Below, piece by piece: positions 53,703 to 64,000 of a DNA stretch of 64,000 nucleotides. The DNA lies in assembly GCA_008828725.1 (NCBI GenBank), contig MEHQ01003153.1:618463-682462 (forward strand), written 5' to 3'. A program made the position numbers and the translations under genes. The DNA comes from Saccharina japonica. Taxonomy: Eukaryota > Sar > Phaeophyceae > Laminariales > Laminariaceae. The first letter of the stretch is position 1. The number at the start of each line of letters is the position of its first letter. The notes under the pieces were generated by a model that saw only the letters and a program-made list of their open reading frames with translations, was not told the origin of the DNA and did no database searches.

Positions 53703-56700
53703 TTCTCTGCATGAGGCCGTGTTTCGTACGTACGTGCCGTAAATAACGATGTTCTATTTTTAGATGTTGTCTGTTTTTTAAAAAGTATAATTGTGATTTT
53801 TTTGCCCGGCGGACGTTCGCTTCGGCCCTCGCTCCGATCTCGCCGCGCTCGGGTCGGCGGCCGGGGGATCGACCGGGGAGCGCGCCCCCCGGGCCTCGCC
53901 CTCGCCCGGGGCCCGGGCCCGCGCGAGGGCGCTCCGAAGCCGAAAAATAGAGTCGGTTTACGAGAGTACCCGTCCACTCGGCCGAGCCGAGCAGGGCAAC
54001 GTGAAACCCGGTCTCGGCGGCAGATTTAAGGTGATTTTGCCGTGTCGGCATCAACACGACAACAAAGGAGGGCACACCGACGTGCACATCGAGCGGCATC
54101 GAACATCTGCACGCATGCAGCAACAGACAGCGACGCGACAGCATCTCTGACGTTGTGCAGTCGTATGGTTATGACAGGGGGCCATGAGCATGCTGCTGCA
54201 TCAGGTGTGCCTACTACGAAACGAGGGCTCACCGCATCGAGTTTTTTACCGCACCAATTGTCGAAAATGTAATGAAACGTTTCGTATTTTTTCAATCCAA
54301 ACGTTCGTAATATTCCGAGCATATTGGCAGTGTACAGAGTACGTCGTACTGTAGGTACCAGGTAATACCTGGTCCGTATCATGCGTACTCTGCAACAGAT
54401 ACAACCACAGCAGCAGCAGTGCATGCTCGTAGTGGTGTTATGCTACCGAGTGGTGCTGCTTCTTGCTCTCGCTCTGCTGTATTGCGGCGGTATGGTCTGA
54501 TAGGTGGGGCATCGTGGTGCTGCTGAACATAAAAATCGCGCCTGAACAAGAAGAACGAGCTCAGCTATGGAGTTTGTTATAATTTGTCCGGAAATGTAAG
54601 AATCGTTTGGTGTAATGTCAATATCCAGACGGTCTAGCATTGCCAGAGGTTGGTACTACACGTGAGAGGTATCAACGTATATACCAGTAAAGGTATGCAA
54701 CTGCAGGGCAGATTTTGAAAGGTGATTTTGCCGCGTCGGCATCAACACGAAAAAAGGAGGGCACACCGACGTGCACATCGAGCGGCATCGAACATCTGCA
54801 CGCATGCAGCAACAGCAAGCGACGCGACAGCATCTCTGACGTTGTGCAGTCGTATGGTATGACAGGGGGCCAGAGCATGCTGCTGCATCAGGTGTGCCCT
54901 ACTACGAAACGAGCGGACCTCACCGCACGAGTTTTTTCCGCACCAATTTGTCCGAAAATGTATAGAAACGTTTCGTAATTTTTTCAGATCCAAACGTTCG
55001 TAATATTTCCGAGCATATTGGCAGGTGTACAGTAGTACGTCGTACGTAGGTACCACGTATACCTGGTGCGTATCATGCGTCCTCTACAACAGATACAACC
55101 ACAGCAGCAGCAGCGTCATGTTCGTAGTGGTGTTACGCTACCGAGTGGTGCTGCTTCTTGCTCTCGCTCTGCTGTATTGCGGCGGTATGGTCTGATAGGT
55201 GGGGCATCGTGGTGCTGCTGAACATAAAATCGCGCCTGAACAAAAAGACCGAGCTCACCTCATGGAGTTTGGCATAATTTGTCCGGAAATGTAAGAATCG
55301 TTTGGTGTATATGTCAATATCCAGACGGTCGTAGTTGCAGCACAGGTGGAACGTATCAACGTAATCTCCTTCCCACCCCCCTTCAAAAACCAACAAACAA
55401 ACCGGAGAAAAGAAAGCGGGAAACGGGAGGGAAAAAAGAGAAGAGAATTAACGTTATAAACAGGTACCAACCTGGCTGGCAATGCTACGACCGTCTGGAT
55501 ATTGACACATACGACTCGTACACCAAACGATTCTTACATTTCCGGACACATTATAACAGACTCCATGAGGTGAGCTCGTTCTTTTTGTTCAAGCGCGATC
55601 ATTATGTTCAGCAGCACCACGATGCCCCACCTAACAGGCCGTACCGCCGCAATACAGCAGAGCGAGAGCAAGAAGCAGCACCACTCGGTAGCATAAGACC
55701 ACTACGAGCATGGCGCTGCTGCTGCTGTGGTTGTATCTGTTACCTGGTACAGAGGACGCATGATACGGACCAGGTATACCTGGTACCTGCGACTTTCTAC
55801 TGCTGTACACTTGCCAATATGCTCGGAAATATTACGAACGTTGGATGTGAAAATAAATACGAAACGTTTCATATATTTTCGGACAAATTGGTACCACGGG
55901 AAAAAGCTCGAGAGCGCTCGTTTCGTACAGTAGTTCGTAGGCACACCTGATGCAGCAGCATGCTCGTGGCCCCCTGTCATAACCATACGACTGCACAACG
56001 TCGGAGATGCTGTCGCGTCGCTGCTGTTGCTGCATGCGTGCAGATGTTCGATGCCGCTCGATGTGCACGTCGGTGTGCCCTCCTTTGTTCGTCGTGTTGA
56101 TGCCGACGCGGCAAAATCACCTTTCAAAATTCTTGCCTGGCAGTGCATACCTTTACCTGGTATATACAGTTGATACGTACCAACCCTGGCTGGCAATGCA
56201 TCACGACCGTCTGGATATTGACACATACACCAAACCATTCCTACATTTCCGGACAAATTATAACAGACTCCATGAGGTGAGCTCGTTCTTTTTGTTCAAG
56301 CGCGATCATTATGTTCAGCAGCACCACGATGCCCCACCTAACAGACCATACCGCCGCAATGCAGCAGAGCGAGAGCAAGAAGCAGCACCACTCGGTAGCA
56401 TAACACCACTACGAGCGTGGCACTGCTGCTGCTGTGGTTGTATCTGTTGCAGAGGACGCATGATACGGACCAGGTATACCTGGTACCTGCGACGCACTAC
56501 TGTACACTTGCCAATATGCTCGGAAATATTACGAACGTTTGGATCTGAAAACAAATACGAAACGTTTCATAAATTTTCGGACAAATTGGTACGGAAAAAA
56601 ACTCGGTGCGGTGAGACCGCTCGTTTCGTAGGACGCACACCTGATGCAGCAGCATGCTCGTGCCCCCCTGTCACAACCATACGACTGTACAACGTCAGGG

Positions 56701-57145
56701 ATGCTGTCGCGTCGCTGGTGTTGCTGCATGCGTGCAGATAGATGTTCGATGCCGCTCGATGTGCACGTCGGTGTGCCCTTCTTTGTGTTGATGCCGACGC
56801 GGCAAAATCACCTTTCAAAATCTGCCGCCGAGACCGGGTTTCACGTTGCCCTGCTCGGCTCGACCGAGTGGGACGGGGTACCTCGTAAAACCGACTCTAT
56901 TTTTTCGGCTTCGTGAGCGCCCCGCGCGGGCCACGGGCCCCGGGCGAGGGCGAGGCCCGGGGGGCGCGCTCCCCGGTCGATCCCCCGGCCGCCGACCCGA
57001 GCGACGGCGAGATCGGCCGCGAGGGCCGAGCGCGAAAACGCGCCGCCGGGCAAAAAAATCACAATTATACTTTTAAAAAACAGTCAACATCTAAAAACAG
57101 AACATCGTTATTTACTGGCACGTACGTACGAAACACGGCCTCATG
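53703..57145. repeat. 3.4-kb fold-back element with two tandem units per arm
   Basis: Outer arms 53703-54030 and, inverted, 56812-57145 carry a very GC-rich core (GGGGATCGACCGGGGAGCG). Inside are direct units 54031-54721 and 54722-55350, a spacer (55350-55455) and the same units inverted at 55455-56121 and 56122-56811. The structure is a near-symmetric palindrome. Each unit, read in the direction of the right arm, has two exon-like stretches (YDRLDIDTYTKRFLHFR and YYERLDLKKYETFHTFSD). The first ends at CATGAG|GTGAGC. It could be a fold-back transposon or an inverted amplification of a gene fragment. No transposase is seen. Confidence 0.8.
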
Positions 57146-57149
57146 CAGA

Positions 57150-58204
57150 AATACAGGAAAATGTATCTTTGAAAGTATAGGCAAACGGTCACCATGCACG
57201 ATTTTATGCTTGAAGGCTTGAGTTCGATCCTTGGCGATGACTCTGGATACTTTACTTTTTTTTTGTATTGTACGTAACCCAGACCCCCATAATATAAGAC
57301 AGGAAGCACACAAAAACGAAGTGGATTTCTTAGGCAGGTATACAATATGATATGTGTATGATACAATATCAATAGTAGGTTTCGATTCGCCCTTGCGCCA
57401 CTCCCCCAGGCACGTCCCGGAGGGGAACCTTGTATACATATGATTTTCTTGTCTGTTACCAGCCTCTTCCTTCCCTGACGAATTGTATGAGCGGCTCCAT
57501 CCCTGTCTCTCTCCGGAATGCCACAGTCCAACCGACCTCAACCATACTCGCGCTCTCCCTCTCGCTCTCTCGTATGTATCCTTCCGACTAACCATGGCTT
57601 CCATATACATACTGTATTATGTTGGCTATGATTAAATCCCACTCTATAAACGCCGCATGTTTCCAAGACGCGGTCAATCTTCACGGTTTTTGCGAAGATT
57701 TCTGGTTGGGTTTCTTGAAGTCTGTTTCCTATGTATATACAAATAGAATAGCAATCCCATCAACCCACGAAAAAAAAAAAAAAAAACTCCCAGCGGTATA
57801 TATCATCCTATAATACGTACAGTAGGCCTCGTAAGTAACCAAAATGACGCTTTTAATATGTTAGCAATGAAACGATCTTGGGTTGGGTGGGACGGGTTGA
57901 CACTGTGTGATGGGCCTTCGGATTCAATCGTTTGACCAAACCAGATCCTCATTTCATGTTTATTTCGTGTTTTGTCGGTGTTCAGCTATAACCTAACGCC
58001 CCGAATCATTTTTCGCAAACACCCTACTACTACGTACGAGTTCGTGCAGCAGTTCTTCAGCAAAATGGCACAAGACCGTCCAGATCGTGAGTATGTATTT
58101 ACTGTTGTTATTTCCCCGTAGCTGTACTCTCTGTACAAAAACAGTCATGGTTCCGTTGACTTTCCGCCTGGGAGACGAACGTACACATTTTCCGAAGAGT
58201 GAAC
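57150..58204. other. No recognised gene
   Basis: Unsupported frames only. Confidence 0.3.
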
Positions 58205-58410
58205 AACCCCAAGTAATTGAAGAAAACGACATCGACCCGTCGACCCACACATACATACATATACAGTGTGGTGCCACAACTCCAACTATAATCCTCGCAG
58301 ACAAAACGACATTCATTCGCCCACACACTAAGGTAACTCCAAGTAATAATTGCAACAACGACGGCACCCCCACACTAACTCTAAGTAATTGCAGACGGCG
58401 ACATCGACCC
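58205..58410 (+). repeat. Short tandem repeat of AACTCCAAGTAATTG type
   Basis: CAAGTAATTGAAGAAAACG, CTCCAAGTAATAATTGC and CTCTAAGTAATTGCAGACGG lead into GACATCGACCCG at two places. Confidence 0.45.
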
Positions 58411-58559
58411 GGGCACTACAGTAACTATACGACATACCTGGTAGTATTTAACAGTCAATTGTAAACAATGTATCGACAAAGGAAGACAACGAAATGATCA
58501 CCACCACCACCACAAAAGACGGCCGGGACCACCCCGCCCCTGAATCAACATGTGGGCGT

Positions 58560-60355
58560 TAAAAAGCCGTCGTGGAGACATTGAACAAAAATGTAGCGGA
58601 GGTCCGTGGCGCGTTGTGCTCTGGACTACTGTAGACCCTGACCCATTTGGTGGGCATAGCGATTGACATAATTGGCTCTATGTACCATACGCAACGCCAT
58701 AAGCTGGAGTGGGCACGTGCCATTAGGATTGTGGGCACAGGGGGTGTCAAAACAAGCGAAGTATAGGCAGCCTATGCCACCCCTAACTTTGGCGTTGGGT
58801 ACGTTGAAAGCGCGGGCAAGATGCCCAGTCGGCATCGGGACCTTCGCCGAACACTTAAACAGCATCAAAATCGGTCGACTTATATGCATACTATTCAGCA
58901 TTTCAGCTGTTGGTTTATGCTCACACACCCCAACCGTACGTAATGCAGGCAGATATCTCAATGCAGGCACGTCGTACCCAACCGTCGGCGGCGACGGTGG
59001 GACCCCCCGAGCAAGTGAGAACAGGCCGAGCAGCCGACGGGATTGGCACGTTTGTCCTCGTCATCTCGGCAGGGTGCCGAGGCTTGGAAGTCAGCTGCTC
59101 CGGACGATGTCTTCGACCCCCTCTGTTTTCTGGACACACAGGGGAAAGGCACTAAGGGGGTGCATGAAACGCCTTGCCCTGATCGATCCCACTAAATAAT
59201 AGATGCATACCTCTTCCACTAACTAGTAGATTGATACCTCTCCCTCGTGTCCGGGGAACGGAACCAGGTTGGGTTTCGGCTCCATCAGGCAGCACCTATG
59301 TTGGAGTACATGATCATCGACCTTCTGAGCGACGCGCTGTCGCGTGCGCAGGTGGCTGCCTTGCTACCTGCACGCATCGCTCTGACAGAGAAACGTAGCC
59401 TCGTTGGGTTACGACTTTCGTTACACCGCGGTTGCGACGGCAAGTAACCAGGGCCTGTCTACCTCTGACCTGAGCCCCTATAACGGCTACTCTGCGAGCC
59501 CATTTGCGGCAGCAGAGCTGCCGAGTTCCACACAATGATGCATTCCTTTTGCATCGGAGGCTGCGTGACAAAGGGTTGGCCGGGACGGCGGTGAACGGAA
59601 TCATGAGGATTGAGATCGCAGACACTACAGGTCCTACGGTCAAAGGATCTGATTGTTTACGTTCGGTTTAGCAAGACGTTTCGGGTCTCTAGCGAGGCTG
59701 TAGCAGAGTTAATATACCGCGTCTATCAGGCCTCTTTGCGCGGCCAGAGCGGTTGTGGCGTACATATCTGCCGTACAGCGTATGGGAGGGACTTGATCAC
59801 TCACGTTTTCACTGCGGTGTCGGCTGAAGGTGGCCGGGGCAGTCTACGGCCAACCGCGACCCGTATGGTGACCACTCTACAATCCCCTTTGCGGGCGGAA
59901 TATCTACCGAGCCACTTCACGATGCACTAATTGTCGCATGGGAGGCTCCCTTTACCAATCTCTAGCGGGGACAGTGGGGGACGTGATAAGGAAACTTGGA
60001 GGCTGGAAGTCAGAGTCGGCGGCCATGTACTACATCGGGGCGACCTCTAGTGGGAAAGAGCACGGTACAGTGAGATATAACGGCTACCAGAGTTACCATT
60101 ACGACGACACCAGCGATCTACCACTCACTGTCGCCTGAGTTCAAGAATAATTCCGCACCTTGTGCCGAAAAGGATTGATCCAATATTAAGGAAGTTTGGG
60201 TGAGACAACTCTGCGCCTGACCAGTGGTCACCTACAGAGACAAGGCAACGTAACAATGAAGTATGGACGGGACCACGGGCCGGCGCAGGAGGCCTCATCC
60301 AATCCAATATTTGCATTAGATTATCCACGGTAGGGAGACAGAATACATTAGGCAA
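58560..60355 (+). mobile_element. Fossil tyrosine-recombinase element (Crypton or DIRS type)
   Basis: The C-terminal recombinase block is recognisable near 59920-60130, with GGWKSESAAMYYIGATSSGK following a His-containing helix region. Upstream remnants start by about 59240. The 3' end (60140-60355) is shared, inverted, with 41405-41690 and ends in the GGAGGCCTCATCCAATCC motif found several times in the window. It is clearly broken, with several disruptions, so it looks moderately old. No reverse transcriptase is seen, so Crypton and DIRS cannot be told apart. The left limit is uncertain. Confidence 0.55.
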
Positions 60356-60358
60356 AAA

Positions 60359-60735
60359 ATCCTGATGTCACATGCATGCACGCGACGAAAATCACGGAGA
60401 GAAACAGTAGTGCTGTACGTACGGCGGTACTGTACCAGGTAGTCTAGAAGTAGTGTTGTGCTTCATTGGGATTGTAAAAAAAGGCGATTCCTTTGCGCGG
60501 CACATCCGTAAAGGAAAACCCTTTATTAGCGTCAGTTATTGTACGACTGCAACCATAGTATTGTTACCTTACCCCCCCCCCAGCCCAATTGTTCCTTGGC
60601 CTTTGCTTTTTCTCCAGCCTTTCGCAGTAGTTGTCGATGTTTGGAGAAAACTCCCAATTAACTTATCTGCTCGCCCTTACGTTCATCATATATATGCATC
60701 ACCATTCTATCTCAATCATCATTGGATCGTCCACG
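60359..60735 (+). repeat. Dispersed repeat family J, copy 2
   Basis: It is the reverse complement of 50935-51390. It lies exactly between the recombinase fossil and the surface-protein duplicate, joining the latter at ATTGGATCGTCCACG, with a short CACGCC microhomology. Confidence 0.7.
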
Positions 60736-61953
<1,218 letters not shown>

Positions 61954-62654
61954 CAGGACCCCCCTCCCCCCTCCCTCCCCCCGGCCCTTATTCGATCCTG
62001 ATAATACGTGCTTCGGTAGTGGTAGCACCTAAAAGTTACAAGGCTCCTGACCTGAGAAGCGAACAACTGAAGAGTTCGAGAAAAGGTGTAACCTACGATA
62101 AGCCCCGACTTCATGTAGGGATCTATCGAACAACCTCCATACCGGTATGGGGTACCACTGATTGGCTCCAAATGTTCTGACCCCGGTCGAGCTTCTCCAT
62201 TGAGCAACTACCGGTTATTATACAAAATGATAATTGTGCAGGTATATTTATTTTAGGATTACTGGTGTATGTAGGTCCCACAAATATTTGGCCGGGTTGG
62301 GCGAACAGCCTTCTTCGACGTCATGGTTTCGGGTGAGAGAGTTGAGCCCCTCCTGTGAGGAGCTCAGAAAATAAGCCGCCGCCCCTATGAGGTGGCATTG
62401 CTCATATATGTACCTAAATATAAGAACCGTTCGTACATCAATATTCACTCCAAATGGTCCTTATTTTTGGGGATTGTTTGGGCCCGAAAGTGTACCTCCA
62501 ATCTCTGCCGCAGCACGGCGGAATGAGACAAACATGCCGCAAAAAAAACCAAAAAAAATCTGAGCAGCATGAAAAAGTAACGCGGAAGCACGCGAAACGT
62601 ACAGGCCCGTGGGGTGCGGAGGGGTATGTCGAGTCGAATATCAGTACGTAGAGG

Positions 62655-62705
62655 TCCCTCTATAGTGCCGGTATGCGCCAATAGCGGCAACCGGCACTAT
62701 ATACG
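62655..62705. other. Perfect small hairpin
   Basis: TATAGTGCCGG and CCGGCACTATA flank an about 20-base loop. The duplicate at 35795-35840 has the less perfect form ATAGTGCCGG / CCGACACTAT. Confidence 0.6.
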
Positions 62706-62715
62706 CCACGCGCTA

Positions 62716-63640
62716 CAATTTTTATAAACACATGGCATGTGTGAACGACTTATTCTATAATCAAGTAGTAACTAACACATAGAACAAACACTCTACACAG
62801 CTCGCAAAAGTTAAGCATCTAATATTTAATTGATATAACTCTCAGCTGACGTATTTATATTCGGGAACGCTATGGTTCCAAGGAACCTTCAGGTTTGATT
62901 TAGGTGCCACCTCGAGCCATATCGAATACAACCTGGGCATCACAACAGCAGCTGAACATAAAAACAGCAGCTCATTCCCCGAAAAGACACTTCCAACTTC
63001 ATAAATAATACTTCATAAAATACAGTTTATCAACCACCAAGCAATAACAAGAATTAAAAACGTTTATATAAAACAACAAAACATTACGCTCCCCACCCAC
63101 ACTGATAGGCATTGTAAAGCGACAGATTAGGACCTGCTCGAAATTACACACTAACACGCCAAACAACATACATAACCCCTCCCTCCCCCCAGAAGACACC
63201 GCTTCCGATCTATGAATAGAAGGATGCGTGGTCAATGGTCAACAACTAAGGCAACGCCAAGCAACACGAAACACTGCAGTAACGAAACCCGCCCCACCCC
63301 CAAACCCCCCAAACCCCCACCGCTCGCCCTCGAGTCCCTCGAGAAAAGGAGAATGCGTGCTCAATTGATTCAACTAGAGTCAAATGACTAGACAACAAGC
63401 AACAAAATGAGAGAATACATCAGAACCTCCCCCCCCCCCCCACTATATGAATGTCCATGCTAGAGCACACACACAATATGGGATCTCACGGCAGTCCGAG
63501 TGGCAACGACAGCTAGAATACTAATCAGCACGCACGCCAAGAAACTTCTTTAGACATAAGAATCACTTGAGCTGAACACAATTTTTTATCCTCATTACCA
63601 CAAAAACTACAAACGAACAATATGACCAGAAACTAACTCA
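62716..63640. other. AT-rich stretch with family H boxes
   Basis: Composition drops sharply in GC after 62716. Inverted family H boxes lie at 63200-63265 and 63330-63440 (TCAAATGACTAGACAACAAG, then AACAAAATGAG and a C-run). No gene is seen. Confidence 0.5.
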
Positions 63641-64000
63641 ACCACAGTTTTTTTTCTACATACATCAAAATCACAAACCGGAATATAGCATGAATAATGG
63701 CTACTAAACTAAACCAAGTTTTCTTTTTTCTTCGTATTCTAAACAAACCGGAAATAAGATGAAAAATACTCAAACTTCTATAACACAGTTTTATTTCTAA
63801 TATCCCCCATAATACAAAAACACAAACCAACATATAGAACAAAAACCAAATAACCAACAACCTAACCCAGATTTTATTATTTACTACATATCAAAACACA
63901 AACCGGACATAGACATGAAATTACTAAACTAACCAGTTTTTTTTTCCTCATATCAAAACACAAACCGGATATAGGCATGAAATTACTAAACTAACCAGTT
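63640..64000 (+). repeat. AT-rich minisatellite, 60-75 bp period, open at window end
   Basis: TCAAAACACAAACCGG, then CATGAAATTACTAAACTAACC and a T-run recurs at about 63666, 63735, 63817, 63889 and 63953. The last two units are nearly identical and the array runs off the edge. Confidence 0.85.

Noticed and set aside
54026-56818. Several 130-240 codon frames in the fold-back region treated as whole genes
   Set aside because: They run across unit borders and the spacer and appear on both strands because of the palindrome. Only the short exon-like motifs recur consistently.
60453-60735. N-terminal part of the long frame leading into the surface-protein duplicate
   Set aside because: It lies wholly in dispersed repeat J, which also occurs at 50935-51390 without the membrane domain. 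The fused frame is accidental.

Overview
This is a eukaryotic, repeat-dominated nuclear window. My best guess is a brown alga (stramenopile, Ectocarpus-like). The reasons are a surface protein of the Pmp/GGA-repeat plus Cys-rich plus multi-helix type that is common in brown algae, short exons split by 0.8-2.9 kb introns with strong GTGAGT-like donors, long homopolymer G/C runs, large CAA tracts and a very low gene density. No rRNA, CRISPR or bacterial-style operon is visible. The assembly has small gaps (13341, 25565-25577, 53064).

Genes. Only three loci look like genuine host genes. (1) On the minus strand at 46080-36999, a four-exon gene encodes a signal peptide, about 15 beta-helix (Pmp-like) repeats, a Cys-rich module and a multi-pass membrane domain. 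Its reading phase is kept across all three introns. The third intron has a GC-AG donor, and one in-frame TAA lies in exon 1. (2) and (3) On the plus strand at 18161-20260 and about 22470-23480, two tandem paralogs encode a small WW-like domain split by an intron at the same codon. The promoter and first-exon region of the first paralog is tandemly triplicated (16.13-18.25 kb). Its intron also holds three decayed copies of the WW first-half exon.

Layout. 0-13 kb: miniature inverted-repeat elements (families A-D), a 476-bp and a 164-bp tandem duplication, and two arrays built from short palindromes (GGGTACCC and CCCATGGG). 13.3-18.2 kb: a large imperfect palindrome followed by the triplicated promoter units. 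18-24 kb: the WW gene pair with CTAGAT arrays. 24-35 kb: mostly unrecognised sequence with repeats and G-runs. 35.8-46.1 kb: the surface-protein gene with repeat-filled introns. 46-52 kb: repeats, one possible membrane-protein exon and a tRNA-like SINE. 52.2-57.1 kb: a 774-bp near-identical direct duplication, then a 3.4-kb fold-back structure with two internal repeats per arm. 58.5-60.4 kb: a broken tyrosine-recombinase element. 60.7-62.7 kb: an inverted, 5'-truncated copy of the surface-protein 3' end, interrupted by 120 uninterrupted CAA triplets. 62.7-64 kb: AT-rich sequence with a minisatellite running off the window.

The window shows how repeats remodel genes here. They fill introns, triplicate a promoter and first exon, and copy and fuse a membrane-domain exon to a dispersed repeat.
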